A DNA stretch of 64,000 nt from Kingella potus (GTDB lineage: Bacteria; Pseudomonadota; Gammaproteobacteria; Burkholderiales; Neisseriaceae). The position numbers and the translations under genes are program-made. Numbering within the stretch: the first letter of the stretch is position 1; each line of letters begins with the position of its first letter. The DNA is taken from contig NZ_UGJJ01000001.1 in assembly GCF_900451175.1 (NCBI RefSeq), positions 1,178,001-1,242,000 on the forward strand, given 5' to 3'. The notes below the pieces were generated by a model. That model was not told where the DNA came from, did not search any database, and saw nothing but the letters and a program-made list of their open reading frames with translations. Shown one piece after another: positions 1-8,846 of this stretch.

Positions 1-194
1 TGTTTTTGGTGTTTGTGCCGATGCTGGCCTATGCCGCGCTGAACCGCGGCATGGGCGTGCCGCCGGGGGCGGCTTTCGGCGCATCGCTTTTCTGGTGGAT
101 TCTGCCGTGGGGGTTTGCGCTGTTCAATGCGGACCGGCAGTTTCTTTACGATGTGCTGGCGGGTACGCGGCTGACGGATTTGAAGGCCGTCTGA
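1..194 (+). CDS. RDD family membrane protein, C-terminal fragment
   Basis: The 5' part lies outside the window; the reading frame is open from the first bases. The visible 62 or so residues hold one hydrophobic segment (GASLFWWILPWGFALF) followed by RQFLYDVLAGTRLTDL, which matches the conserved end of RDD-domain proteins (small multi-pass inner-membrane proteins of unclear transport role). The stop TGA at 192-194 lies inside an uptake sequence (184-195), giving an Ala-Val C-terminus. The family call rests only on this tail. Confidence 0.7.
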   Translation, partial: FLVFVPMLAYAALNRGMGVPPGAAFGASLFWWILPWGFALFNADRQFLYDVLAGTRLTDLKAV

Positions 195-224
195 AAATGT
201 TTTCCGCAATGTTTTCAGACGGCC
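185..224 (+). terminator. DUS inverted-repeat terminator after the RDD gene
   Basis: GGCCGTCTGAAAA and its reverse complement are separated by 14 bases. The hairpin starts within the stop codon of the RDD gene and precedes the MFS transporter gene. Confidence 0.7.
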
Positions 225-254
225 GCAGCAGTAGTTTTGGAAAAGGATAGGGAT

Positions 255-1664
255 ATGGCGCAACCCCAGTCGCGCTGGCTGCCGATATTGCTGGCGGTGT
301 GTATTTTTATGCAGATGCTCGATGCCACGGTGCTGAACACCGCGCTGCCGCAGATGGCGGCGGATCTGCACCAGAGTGCGCTGAATATGCAGTCGGCGGT
401 GATTTCCTACGCGCTGACGCTGGCTCTGTTTATGCCTTTGAGCGGCTATCTGACCGACCGCTACGGCACGAAAAAAGTGTTTTCGGTGTCGATGGCTTTG
501 TTTGTGTTCGGCTCGCTGATGTGTGCCGCCGCGCCGAACCTGCCGATGCTGGTGGTGGCGCGGGTGGTGCAGGGTTTGGGCGGGGCGATGATGGTGCCCG
601 TGCCGCGCCTGATTGTGCTGCGCGCATACGACAAGGACGAGCTGCTGGAACGGCTGAACTTTATCGTGATGCCCGCGCTGTTGGGGCCGGTGGTCGGGCC
701 GCTGGTGGGCGGCTATCTGGTGGAATACGCAAGCTGGCACTGGGTGTTTCTGATTAACGTACCCGTCGGGCTGGCGGGCATTGCGCTGGCGGTGAAAATC
801 ATGCCTGATTTTTACGCGGCCGACGGGGAAAAACCGCATTTCGACCTGATCGGTTTCCTGCTGTTCGGCGGCGCGGCGGTCGGGCTGAGTTTGTCTGTGG
901 AAATGCTGACGCATCCGTCGGCGCGGCTTTTTTCCGCCGTTTGCGGCGCGGGCGGTTTTGCCGCATTGTGGCTCTACTGGCGGCATGCGCGCCACGACGG
1001 CGACCACGCGCTCTATCCGCCGCGCCTGCGGCTGGTGCGCACTTTCCGCCTGGGCATTCTGGGCAACCTGATCAGCCGTTTGGGCATGGGCGCGATGCCC
1101 TTTCTCATGCCGCTGCTGTTGCAGGTGGTGTTTGCCCGCAGCGCGAGTACGGCAGGCTGGACGCTGGCTCCCGTCGCCCTTGCCGCCCTGCTGGTGAAAC
1201 CTTTGGTCAAGCCCGTAATCGGCCGCTTCGGCTACCGCAGCGTGCTGGTGTGGAACACGCGCATCATCGGTCTGCTGATTATGTCGATGGCACTCGTTAC
1301 CGCCGCCACGCCGCTGTGGCTGCTTGTGCCCGCCCTGTTCTGCATGGGCATGTGCAATTCGCTGCAATATTCGTCGATGAACACGCTCACGCTGGCCGAC
1401 CTGCGCCCGCAGATGGAGGGCAGCGGCAACAGCCTGATGGCGGTAAACCAGCAGCTTGCCATCAGCCTGGGCATCGGCTTGGGCGCGATGCTGCTCAACG
1501 TTTTCGGCAGCGCCGATCCGCGCACCGCCGACGTACACCGCGCCTTCCGCCTGACCTTCGTCTCCATCGGCGCAATCACCTTCTGCGCCGGCTGGATTTT
1601 TACCTTTCTGCACCCCAAAGACGGCGGCAACCTCGTGGGACACGGCACGGGCAAGGCCGTCTGA
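255..1664 (+). CDS. MFS transporter, DHA2 (EmrB/QacA-like) family
   Basis: A 469-residue inner-membrane protein with many hydrophobic segments. The N-terminal half shows the DHA2 signature: LDATVLNTALPQMAADL in helix 1, GYLTDRYGTKKVF (the MFS loop 2-3 motif) near residue 70, and a motif C-like stretch in helix 5 (LGPVVGPLVGGYL). Families with these motifs export drugs or other hydrophobic compounds by proton antiport; the substrate here is unknown. An in-frame TTG lies at 237, but ATG 255 has AGGATAGGG just upstream and is preferred. The stop lies in a DUS (1654-1665), followed at once by a second DUS in the same direction (1669-1680). No periplasmic adaptor gene is adjacent. Confidence 0.85.
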   Translation: MAQPQSRWLPILLAVCIFMQMLDATVLNTALPQMAADLHQSALNMQSAVISYALTLALFMPLSGYLTDRYGTKKVFSVSMALFVFGSLMCAAAPNLPMLVVARVVQGLGGAMMVPVPRLIVLRAYDKDELLERLNFIVMPALLGPVVGPLVGGYLVEYASWHWVFLINVPVGLAGIALAVKIMPDFYAADGEKPHFDLIGFLLFGGAAVGLSLSVEMLTHPSARLFSAVCGAGGFAALWLYWRHARHDGDHALYPPRLRLVRTFRLGILGNLISRLGMGAMPFLMPLLLQVVFARSASTAGWTLAPVALAALLVKPLVKPVIGRFGYRSVLVWNTRIIGLLIMSMALVTAATPLWLLVPALFCMGMCNSLQYSSMNTLTLADLRPQMEGSGNSLMAVNQQLAISLGIGLGAMLLNVFGSADPRTADVHRAFRLTFVSIGAITFCAGWIFTFLHPKDGGNLVGHGTGKAV

Positions 1665-1723
1665 AAAAAGGCCGTCTGAAAATATGTTAGTATGCCGCCC
1701 GTTTGTTTGAACAGGAGAAACCG

Positions 1724-2170
1724 ATGAACCGTCTGACCGCACTGCTTGCCGGCACATGGCTGGGGATGCAGATAACGGCCGCCTACGCCGCCGGCATACT
1801 GTTTGAGCGCATCGGCCGCCAGGAAGCCGGCGACATTGCCGGCCTGCTGTTTGCCACCGCCAACTATTTCGGCCTCGCCGTCTGGCTGCTGGCCTGGTTT
1901 GCCGCAAAAAGCCGCAGGCCGCACGGCTTCGGCCGCAACGAACGCAGCATTGCCCCCAAATTCATTGCCGTCCTGCTGCTGCTGCTGGCTGCCAACCAAT
2001 TTCTGCTTGCCCCCGTAATCGCCGCCCACAAAGCCGGCACTTCCAACTGGCTGCTGTCGCTGGCCGGCGGCTCTTTCGGCATCTGGCACGGCACATCCAG
2101 CATGATTTACCTTGTCTGCGGCCTGATCGGTGCAGGGCTGCTGCTGCGCTATCTGAGCTTCAACCGCTGA
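1724..2170 (+). CDS. DUF4149-type membrane protein
   Basis: 148 residues with about four hydrophobic segments and a small cytoplasmic-type loop (KSRRPHGFGRNERS). The pattern (an N-terminal helix with GxxAAYAAGILF, short basic loop, then three helices ending in LLLRYLSF) resembles DUF4149 proteins of betaproteobacteria, whose function is unknown. ATG 1724 follows AGGAG at 1713-1717. The upstream TTG at 1703 would add only a poorly supported extension. Confidence 0.65.
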   Translation: MNRLTALLAGTWLGMQITAAYAAGILFERIGRQEAGDIAGLLFATANYFGLAVWLLAWFAAKSRRPHGFGRNERSIAPKFIAVLLLLLAANQFLLAPVIAAHKAGTSNWLLSLAGGSFGIWHGTSSMIYLVCGLIGAGLLLRYLSFNR

Positions 2171-2193
2171 ATACATACCGCAGCAGACACAAC

Positions 2194-2237
2194 AGGCCGT
2201 CTGAAAAGCACGTCCAAACCGCGCTTTCAGACGGCCT
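2194..2237 (+). terminator. DUS inverted-repeat terminator
   Basis: AGGCCGTCTGAAAAGC pairs with its complement at 2222-2237. It lies between the DUF4149 gene and the AhpD-like gene. Confidence 0.65.
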
Positions 2238-2340
2238 TATAACTTTCCGTTTGCCAATCCGCAAAAAACGTTCTTTCACGGAGGCCGCATCCTCCGCTAT
2301 CATCCGCCGGTTTGCAAATACATCAAATAAGGAAACCACC

Positions 2341-2883
2341 ATGGCACGCCTCCCCATCCACACCGTCGAAACCGCACCCGAAAAAGCCAAGCCCCGCGTC
2401 GAAGCCGCGCTCAAAGCCAACGGCTTCCTGCCCAACCTCATCGGCGTGCTGGCCAATTCGCCCGAAGCCCTCGCTTTCTATCAGGAAGTGGGCAAACTCA
2501 ACGGCGAAACCTCCCTCACCGCCGGCGAGCGCGAAGTCGTCCAGATTCTGGCCGCAAAAACCAACCAATGCGGCTTCTGCGTGGCCGGACACACCAAGCT
2601 GGCAACGCTGAAAAAGCTGCTGAAAGAAGACGAAATCGCCGCCGTCCGCGCCATCGGCAAAATCAACGATGCCAAACTGAACGCGCTGTCGGATTTCACG
2701 CAGCAGGTCATGGCGCAAAAAGGCAATGTGTCAGACGACGAATTGCAGGCATTTTTTGCCGCAGGATACAACGGGCAGCAGGCTGTGGAAGTCGTACTCG
2801 GCATCGCCCTCGCCACCCTGTGCAACTACACCAACAATCTGGCGCGTACCGAAATCAACCCCGAATTGCAGGCATACGCATAA
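2341..2883 (+). CDS. AhpD-like carboxymuconolactone decarboxylase family protein
   Basis: 180 residues. The AhpD-fold redox motif is present: Glu65 (AGEREVV), Cys77-Gly-Phe-Cys80 and His84 (CGFCVAGH). In AhpD and related proteins these residues form a thiol-disulfide centre with a proton-relay Glu and His, used in peroxide detoxification. ATG 2341 follows AAGGAAACCACC; the longer frame from 2251 lacks a ribosome binding site. The gene is monocistronic between two DUS hairpins, so its redox partner cannot be read from context. A specific AhpD assignment is not justified. Confidence 0.8.
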   Translation: MARLPIHTVETAPEKAKPRVEAALKANGFLPNLIGVLANSPEALAFYQEVGKLNGETSLTAGEREVVQILAAKTNQCGFCVAGHTKLATLKKLLKEDEIAAVRAIGKINDAKLNALSDFTQQVMAQKGNVSDDELQAFFAAGYNGQQAVEVVLGIALATLCNYTNNLARTEINPELQAYA

Positions 2884-2893
2884 ACCGCATTTG

Positions 2894-2925
2894 AGGCCGT
2901 CTGAAAACGTCTTTTCAGACGGCCT
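2894..2925 (+). terminator. DUS inverted-repeat terminator
   Basis: AGGCCGTCTGAAAA, a four-base loop, then the complementary arm and a TTT run. It lies just downstream of the AhpD-like gene. Confidence 0.7.
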
Positions 2926-2969
2926 TTCAAACAAATCCCGTCCCGAAACCGCTATTTTTGGAGAATCCG

Positions 2970-4076
2970 ATGAACCGCGAAACCCTGTTGTCCCGCGTTG
3001 CCGAACTGGTGCAAACCGATTTGAAGCCTTTGGTGGAAGACATCGACCGCAAAGGGCTGTATCCCGAAGATTTCCTGCGCAAACTCGGCGGCATCGGCGG
3101 TTTTGCCGCCGTCGGCACGGCAGAAGAAGGCGGCAGCGGATTGGGATTGGCCGTGCAGATCGAAGTGCTGCGCGAAGTGGGCAAAGCCTGCGGCGCCACC
3201 GCCTTTTCCGCCTGGTGCCAGGCCGCCTGCGCGTGGTATCTGCACCAAACGCCGAATGCTGAAACAAAACGCCGCTACCTGTCCGACGTATTAAACGGCA
3301 AAGTGCTGGCGGGTACCGGTATGTCCAACACCGTCAAACACTTGGCCGGCATAGAAAAACACCAGTTGCAGGCAGAAAAGGCCGAAGGCGGCTACACCGT
3401 AAACGGCATCCTGCCCTGGGTTTCCAACCTCGGCGAAGACCACATTTGGGCAAACACCGCGCAAATCGGCGACAAATATGTCATGTTCGTTACCGGCGGG
3501 CGGCGCGAAGGCGTATCGCTGATTCCCTGTCCCGAATTTTGCGCCCTCGAAGGCACGCGCACCTTTGCCATCAAATTTGAAAATGTTTTTGTGCCGCACG
3601 AAGACGTAATTGCCGAACCCGAACAGTTTGAAAACTATATCCCCACCATCAAATCCGGCTTCGTGCTGCTGCAAATCGGCATCGGCGCAGGCATCATCGA
3701 CGGCTGTCTTGCCGAAATCGCCGCTGCCGACGCAGGCAGCGAAACCAACGACTTTCTCGACAACGGCAGAAGCGAGCTGGAAAAACGTTTTCAGACGGCC
3801 TTGAAACACACCGCAGAACTGGCCGGTGCGGCTTGGCGCAACGAGCCGGAGCTGCTCGAAACCCTGCGCCTGCGCGAAGCCGCCGCCTGGTTGTGCCTCG
3901 ATGCCGCCCAATCCGCCGCCCTGCATACCGGCGCGGCAGGCTACCTGATGAACAGCCCCGTACAGCGGCGCATACGCGAAGCGATGTTTGTCGCCATCGT
4001 AACGCCGGCCATCAAACACTTGCGCAAGGAAATCAGCGAGCTGGAATTTATGGGCGGAAACGAGTTTTCTATTTAA
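2970..4076 (+). CDS. acyl-CoA dehydrogenase family protein
   Basis: 368 residues, a normal length for this flavoprotein family. Visible family features are the N-terminal helical domain with TAEEGGSGLGLAVQIEVLREVGKACG, a middle segment with GTGMSNTVKHLAG and PWVSNLGEDHIW, and a C-terminal helical domain containing AAWLCLDAAQSAALHTGAAGYL. I did not identify the catalytic base with confidence, so this could be a non-classical member acting on another acyl or amine substrate. ATG 2970 follows GGAGAA. It is flanked by DUS hairpins, so it is probably its own transcription unit. One inward DUS is translated (KRFQTALKH). Confidence 0.78.
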   Translation: MNRETLLSRVAELVQTDLKPLVEDIDRKGLYPEDFLRKLGGIGGFAAVGTAEEGGSGLGLAVQIEVLREVGKACGATAFSAWCQAACAWYLHQTPNAETKRRYLSDVLNGKVLAGTGMSNTVKHLAGIEKHQLQAEKAEGGYTVNGILPWVSNLGEDHIWANTAQIGDKYVMFVTGGRREGVSLIPCPEFCALEGTRTFAIKFENVFVPHEDVIAEPEQFENYIPTIKSGFVLLQIGIGAGIIDGCLAEIAAADAGSETNDFLDNGRSELEKRFQTALKHTAELAGAAWRNEPELLETLRLREAAAWLCLDAAQSAALHTGAAGYLMNSPVQRRIREAMFVAIVTPAIKHLRKEISELEFMGGNEFSI

Positions 4077-4096
4077 ATCCCACATCCGTACGCAAA

Positions 4097-4117
4097 CTAT
4101 CGGTAAAATAACGATAG
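4097..4117. promoter_or_regulatory. small dyad upstream of the rubredoxin gene
   Basis: CTATCG and CGATAG flank a nine-base AT-rich centre (GTAAAATAA). It could be an operator, but I see no clear -35/-10 pair placed with it, and the half-site is not one I recognise. Confidence 0.3.
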
Positions 4118-4123
4118 AAAGGA

Positions 4124-4147
4124 CAGGCCGTTTTTTCAGACGGCCTG
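4124..4147 (+). terminator. weak hairpin after the acyl-CoA dehydrogenase gene
   Basis: CAGGCCGT and ACGGCCTG form an eight-base stem around a loop starting with five T residues. Only the right arm is a complete DUS (minus strand), so this is weaker than the paired-DUS hairpins elsewhere. Confidence 0.4.
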
Positions 4148-4186
4148 TTTGGCTTTGAATATCAGACAACGACAAGGAAAACGAAA

Positions 4187-4357
4187 ATGGCCCAATATGT
4201 CTGCGTATTGTGCGAATGGATTTACGACGAAGAACTCGGCGACCCCAAGCGCGGCATCGCACCCGGCACCAAGTTTGAAGACCTGCCCGAAGATTGGGAA
4301 TGTCCCGAATGCTTTGCCGGAAAAGACGAATTCCAACTGCTGGAATTTTCTTCTTAA
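4187..4357 (+). CDS. rubredoxin
   Basis: A 56-residue protein. Four cysteines in two knuckles, CVLC (Cys6, Cys9) and CPEC (Cys39, Cys42), with the flanking family residues WIYDEELGDP and IAPGTKFEDLPEDWECPECFAGKDEF, define a classical single-iron rubredoxin. Rubredoxins are soluble one-electron carriers. AAGGAAAAC precedes the ATG. The gene stands alone between the acyl-CoA dehydrogenase gene and dnaB. No rubredoxin reductase or rubrerythrin gene is nearby, so its partner is not evident. Confidence 0.93.
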   Translation: MAQYVCVLCEWIYDEELGDPKRGIAPGTKFEDLPEDWECPECFAGKDEFQLLEFSS

Positions 4358-4421
4358 ACAAATACATTACAGACGTTTTTCATACGGATGAGGCCGTCTG
4401 GAAAAACATACGGGCGACATC

Positions 4422-5840
4422 ATGAACGATTACCCAGCCGACAATTATCCCGAACACGAAGAAAGCGGTTCCGCACCCGGCCTGCCGCTGCCGCCGCACT
4501 CCGTCGAAGCCGAACAGTCGGTATTAGGCGGCCTGCTGCTGGAAAACAGCGCGTGGGACAGAATTGCGGACGTAGTGGCGGGAGAAGACTTTTACCGTCA
4601 TGAACACCGCATAATTTTCCGCACAATTACGGCACTAATTAACGAAAGCCGTCCTGCCGATGTCATAACCGTGCAGGAGTTTCTGGAACGCAGCGACGAA
4701 CTGGAAGCGGTAGGCGGATTCAACTATCTGATTAATTTGGCACAAAATACGCCTTCTGCCGCAAATATCCGCCGATATGCCGAAATCGTCAGGGAACGCT
4801 CCATTATGCGCCGCTTGGCGGAAGTAGGCACGGAAATTGCTAGGAATGCCTATAACCCCGAAGGCCGAGATGCCGCACAACTGCTGGACGAGGCCGAAAA
4901 CAAAGTCTTTCAAATTGCCGAAAGTACGGCAAAATCCAAACAGGGCTTCCTGCAACTTCCCGACTTGCTGCAAGAAGTAGTGGAGCGTATCGATATGCTG
5001 TACGCCCGCGATAATCCCGACGAAGTAACCGGTATCGCCACGGGTTTTACCGATTTGGACAAAAAAACTTCCGGCTTGCAGCCGGGCGACCTGATTATTG
5101 TTGCCGGTCGTCCGTCTATGGGAAAAACCGCCTTTTCCCTCAATATCGCCGAACACGTTGCCATAGAAGGAAAACTGCCCGTTGCTGTGTTTTCCATGGA
5201 AATGGGCGGAGCACAGTTGGTTATGCGTATGCTCGGCTCGGTCGGCAGGCTGGATCAGCATGTTTTGAAAACCGGCAAATTGCAGGACGAACATTGGGGC
5301 CGATTGAACGAAGCGGTCATTAAGTTGTCAGATGCCTCGATGTTCATTGACGAAACTGCCGGCCTGACCGCACTCGAACTCCGCGCCCGTGCCCGCAGGC
5401 TGGCCAGGCAGTTTAACGGCAAACTCGGGCTGATTATTATTGATTATCTGCAGTTGATGGAAAGTTCTGGCCGTAACGATAACCGAGCTGCTGCACTGGG
5501 CGAAATTTCCCGTTCGCTCAAATCGCTAGCCAAAGAATTACAAGTTCCGATTATTGCTCTGTCGCAGTTGAGCCGATCGGTAGAGCAGCGCACTGATAAA
5601 CGTCCGATGATGTCCGATTTGCGCGAATCCGGCGCAATTGAGCAGGATGCCGATCTAATTATGTTTATGTACCGTGACGAGTACTACAATCCCGAATCAC
5701 CGATGAAGGGGCTGGCCGAATGTATCATCGGTAAGCATAGAAACGGTCCCGTCGGCAAAATCCACCTAACTTGGATGGGGCAGTTTACCAAGTTTGACAA
5801 CGCGGCTTATGTACCGGATATGGTAACAATTGAGGAGTAA
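4422..5840 (+). CDS. dnaB: replicative DNA helicase DnaB
   Basis: 472 residues. The N-terminal DnaB domain begins at PHSVEAEQSVLGGLLL (about residue 25). The RecA-like helicase domain carries Walker A GRPSMGKT (229-236), Walker B LIIIDYLQL (337-345) and the C-terminal LRESGAIEQDADLIMFMYRDEYY motif. It is the hexameric 5'-3' helicase that drives the replication fork. Downstream lies the minor pilin cluster, an order also found in other Neisseria. An imperfect uptake sequence (AGGCCGTCTGG) sits just upstream, at about 4391. Confidence 0.97.
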   Translation: MNDYPADNYPEHEESGSAPGLPLPPHSVEAEQSVLGGLLLENSAWDRIADVVAGEDFYRHEHRIIFRTITALINESRPADVITVQEFLERSDELEAVGGFNYLINLAQNTPSAANIRRYAEIVRERSIMRRLAEVGTEIARNAYNPEGRDAAQLLDEAENKVFQIAESTAKSKQGFLQLPDLLQEVVERIDMLYARDNPDEVTGIATGFTDLDKKTSGLQPGDLIIVAGRPSMGKTAFSLNIAEHVAIEGKLPVAVFSMEMGGAQLVMRMLGSVGRLDQHVLKTGKLQDEHWGRLNEAVIKLSDASMFIDETAGLTALELRARARRLARQFNGKLGLIIIDYLQLMESSGRNDNRAAALGEISRSLKSLAKELQVPIIALSQLSRSVEQRTDKRPMMSDLRESGAIEQDADLIMFMYRDEYYNPESPMKGLAECIIGKHRNGPVGKIHLTWMGQFTKFDNAAYVPDMVTIEE

Positions 5841-5968
5841 GGTGAAGAAAAAACAGGGATTGGTTAAATTTTGCTGGAATATATGCTGTGTTATCGCTTA
5901 AAATGACAAAATAATTCTTTTCGAGAGAAATACCCTTTGCGCAAACGGGTTAGATTAGGAATAACTTC

Positions 5969-6685
5969 ATGAAAAATATACAAAAGGGTTTTACATTAAT
6001 TGAACTGATGGTTACGATAGCCATCATGGCTATTATGATGGCCATTGCGATACCCAACCTCTCGGAGTGGGTGGCTAAAAGGCGGGTTGCGGCTGCTGCT
6101 GAAAAAGTGGCCAATATGATTCGCTTTGGACGTTCCGAAGCGGCCAGGCTTAACAGGCCTGTTTATCTCTGTCCTGTACAAATCAGGAAAGACGGAAATC
6201 CGAACGGATATTGTAAGGCGGAAAATGAGGGTTCAGGGTTGGCCTTGTGGGCTGATGCTGAATCGAATGATAAAAAATATCAGAGAAATACAGACCAACC
6301 TTTGCGCGCTATTATTTTAAATAAGGCTGGGGATGTGCGGATTCGTAGTCAAATATTGAATGTGAATTATTCTGGTGGTTCTATAAGCGCGAGCAATGGA
6401 GTAAATACAAAAGTATTGGCTTTTTTGCCTGACGGCTCTATCCGCCGTTACGGTTTGGATAGTAATGGAATAACTGGGACAGGATATCCGATCAGCGGCT
6501 ATGTCAAGTATGAATTTACCGACGGACAGGCAAGGGAGGTGGAAATTTTAAAAAGAAGGTCAGCAATTCTTCTTGTATCTGGAAGTCAAGTTAGTTTTTG
6601 TGACTCTTCAAATACCAGTGCGGTATGTGAATATACGGATTTTGATATAACGAAGTGTAATGCTTATGGAGGGTGTTCAAAATGA
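5969..6685 (+). CDS. pilH: type IV pilus minor pseudopilin, FimT/GspH type (PilH)
   Basis: 238 residues. It starts with a class III prepilin signal, MKNIQKG cut before FTLIELMVTIAIMAIMMAIAIPNL, with Glu5 of the mature protein present. The rest resembles GspH/FimT-type pseudopilins. Position one in a dnaB-linked cluster matches Neisseria pilH, a core minor pilin needed to prime pilus assembly. Four cysteines in the C-terminal half (two near residues 211-217, two near 230-236) probably form disulfides. The region is clearly more AT-rich than the flanking genes. The stop overlaps the next start. Confidence 0.85.
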   Translation: MKNIQKGFTLIELMVTIAIMAIMMAIAIPNLSEWVAKRRVAAAAEKVANMIRFGRSEAARLNRPVYLCPVQIRKDGNPNGYCKAENEGSGLALWADAESNDKKYQRNTDQPLRAIILNKAGDVRIRSQILNVNYSGGSISASNGVNTKVLAFLPDGSIRRYGLDSNGITGTGYPISGYVKYEFTDGQAREVEILKRRSAILLVSGSQVSFCDSSNTSAVCEYTDFDITKCNAYGGCSK

Positions 6686-7245
6686 TAATGAAGAAATATG
6701 CCCAAAGCGGGTTTGCATTAATTGAGGTGTTGGTATCGGTTGTTGTGCTTGTGCTCGGTATTTTGGCACTTTTGGCCACGCAATTGCGTTCGGTAAGCAG
6801 CGTCCGCAATGCGGAAACTCAAACTATTGCGGCACAAGCTGCACAGAACCTGATTGAGGGGATGCTGGCTAATCCCCAATTGCAATTTGATGCAAAAAAA
6901 ATTACCGAGAGAAGATATGACCATTATGAAACCAGAACTATGGGTAATGTTACTTCTAATCCTGCGCCGGGCAGCGATGGTTATGATTTAGATACATTAG
7001 CCAGGAAGCAGGTTTATGATTTCAAAATGGAGTTAAATAACCGTTTGGGTGATATGAATGTCCGATCAGTAATTTGTAAGGATAGCGATTTGGAAGCACA
7101 CAAACCTATTATTGACAATAATGGTAATTTTTATGATAACTGCGATAATATGGGCGATGTGGCCATTAAGATAGCTTGGTTGGTTCAAGGTGATACAGAT
7201 AATCCCCAATCGGTTAGTTTCCAGACTTATGTAAGGAATAAATGA
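6682..7245 (+). CDS. pilI: type IV pilus minor pilin, PilV type (PilI)
   Basis: 187 residues from ATG 6682, which overlaps the pilH stop (ATGATAA) and follows GGAGGG at 6668-6673. Prepilin peptidase site: QSG before FALIEVLVSVVVLVLGILALLATQLRSV. The PilV-type N-terminus with LGILALLATQLRSVSSVRNAETQTIAAQAAQNLIE is characteristic. In Neisseria the second gene of this cluster is pilI. GTG 6673 is rejected because it overlaps the ribosome binding site. Confidence 0.85.
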   Translation: MIMKKYAQSGFALIEVLVSVVVLVLGILALLATQLRSVSSVRNAETQTIAAQAAQNLIEGMLANPQLQFDAKKITERRYDHYETRTMGNVTSNPAPGSDGYDLDTLARKQVYDFKMELNNRLGDMNVRSVICKDSDLEAHKPIIDNNGNFYDNCDNMGDVAIKIAWLVQGDTDNPQSVSFQTYVRNK

Positions 7246-8312
7246 TGGAACTTAGAGAGAATCTTCTTAACTCATACAATAATAGAATGAAAGGTTTTAC
7301 CCTTATTGAGTTATTGGTTGCAGCAGCATTGAGCATGATTGTTTTGATTGCAGCTGGATCTGGTTTTTTTACTACACAGCGGTTGAGTAAAATTGCTAAT
7401 GACCGTTTGCAAGTTCAACAAGATTTGCGCAATGCGGCAAATATGATAGTTCGTGATGCACGAATGGCAGGAGCATTTGGTTGCTTCAACTTGGCTAAAC
7501 AGGCATCTGGTTCGGAGGCTAATGATCATGATGGTGGCAATTTAAAATCTATAAATTTTAGAGATCAAAATCAAGGGGTGAAGTTTATCAATAGTACGGA
7601 TGCTTCTAGTTCCCTTAATAATTTTGCCATATCAAATGGTAAGGTCTTAGTTTTTACTTACGGATTGGGATCCTCAAGCGGCTATAAGTCTAGTAGTGCG
7701 AATGCATTTTCAGTAAATGCGGGTAGTGATGATGAATTGAAAGAATTGGGTGGGCATCTTCAGGCTCCTATTGTTGTGAGCAGTTGTTCCTTATTGGATC
7801 GGTTTGTAGGAGCGCAAAAACAGAATGATAACGGTGTACTAAAAGTAACATCATTGCCTAATGCGTTGTCAGCAAATCATGATAGTAGTTCATCTGATTT
7901 TAAAGGAGAAACATCGGTTTTCAGGCAGGCTGTAAATGTTTATGCCATTGGAACTCCAACCGGAGGGGAAAAAGGGCTTTATTTGTTTCAATTGAATGCA
8001 GATGGGGAATTTAGTGATCCTCAGTTGTTGTTGGCTGGGGTTGATAATTGGAATGTCCAATTTGGGTATTCAAGCGGCTGTACGGCATTACGGAATGATG
8101 CAAAAATTAAATTTGAATCTGATATCCGTACAGGTAATGATGCGATTGCACCTACTTTATTAAAAATCCAATTGACCGGTGTCGGCGGTGGAGATGTTAA
8201 AGCCGGAAGAGTGGGGAGTAGTTACGAGTCCGATGTGCAAACCTATTATATTGATGCGACTGTACGCGGGGGTAACTCATGTGCAGAACGCAGTTACGAT
8301 CAACCGGCTTGA
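7242..8312 (+). CDS. pilJ: type IV pilus minor pilin, PilW type (PilJ)
   Basis: 356 residues. ATG 7242 overlaps the pilI stop (ATGATGG); the next ATG at 7245 is out of frame. The prepilin signal is long, with cleavage predicted after MKG in front of FTLIELLVAAALSMIVLIAAGSGFF. An in-frame ATG at 7287 (MKGFTLIE) would give a conventional short leader, so the exact start is open. The remainder is the large extracytoplasmic domain of PilW-family minor pilins, with scattered cysteines. Third gene of the pilHIJK cluster; AT-rich. Confidence 0.83.
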   Translation: MMELRENLLNSYNNRMKGFTLIELLVAAALSMIVLIAAGSGFFTTQRLSKIANDRLQVQQDLRNAANMIVRDARMAGAFGCFNLAKQASGSEANDHDGGNLKSINFRDQNQGVKFINSTDASSSLNNFAISNGKVLVFTYGLGSSSGYKSSSANAFSVNAGSDDELKELGGHLQAPIVVSSCSLLDRFVGAQKQNDNGVLKVTSLPNALSANHDSSSSDFKGETSVFRQAVNVYAIGTPTGGEKGLYLFQLNADGEFSDPQLLLAGVDNWNVQFGYSSGCTALRNDAKIKFESDIRTGNDAIAPTLLKIQLTGVGGGDVKAGRVGSSYESDVQTYYIDATVRGGNSCAERSYDQPA

Positions 8313-8323
8313 TGGAGGATAAC

Positions 8324-8827
8324 ATGAATAAACAGCAAGGTTTTTCTTTACCTATTGTTATGGTAATGATGTTGGTTTTGGCTGTAATGGTTTTGGCTGC
8401 AACACAGTCGTTTAATACGGAAAGCCGTATCAGTAGTAATGATGCAGATAAGAAAATGGCAATGCAGGTGGCTGAAGATACTCTTAGGTATGCAGAAAAT
8501 CAAATTTCCACTAGGGGATTAAATTCACTTGATAAAAAAGGTGAATTTACTGATCAGTGTGGTGGAGGCTTGTGTTCTTTGGATAAGAATTCAAGTGATC
8601 CAGCTGTTTGGGAGCAAGAGTGTGGCAAGGGTAAACCCTGTTTGGACAAAGATGGTGCTGTCTATTCTATAAACGCAAAAGTTCCTGTTTCTCAAAATCC
8701 TCGCTTTTTGATCGAATGGGTGTCCGATGATGATAAGAGGATTACCTTTCGTGTTACGGCTCGGGCATGGGGTGAGAAAGATAATACTGTTGTAACAGTT
8801 CAATCCTATGTCATATCTGATTTGTAA
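8324..8827 (+). CDS. pilK: type IV pilus assembly protein, PilX-N-terminal type (PilK)
   Basis: 167 residues. ATG 8324 follows GGAGGA. The start MNKQQGFSLPIVMVMMLVLAVMVLAATQ is typical of PilX/PilK-type proteins, where Leu-Pro replaces the usual Ile-Glu after the processed Phe, so mature Glu5 is absent as in GspK-like tip pilins. Two pairs of cysteines (CGGGLC and CGKGKPC) suggest disulfide-stabilised loops. In Neisseria nomenclature this position is pilK. Confidence 0.8.
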   Translation: MNKQQGFSLPIVMVMMLVLAVMVLAATQSFNTESRISSNDADKKMAMQVAEDTLRYAENQISTRGLNSLDKKGEFTDQCGGGLCSLDKNSSDPAVWEQECGKGKPCLDKDGAVYSINAKVPVSQNPRFLIEWVSDDDKRITFRVTARAWGEKDNTVVTVQSYVISDL

Positions 8828-8846
8828 TGAACGGGTAAACTAAATT

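Noticed and set aside
237..254. TTG start 18 bases upstream of the MFS ATG
   Set aside because: The ribosome binding site AGGATAGGG lies within the extension and fits ATG 255.
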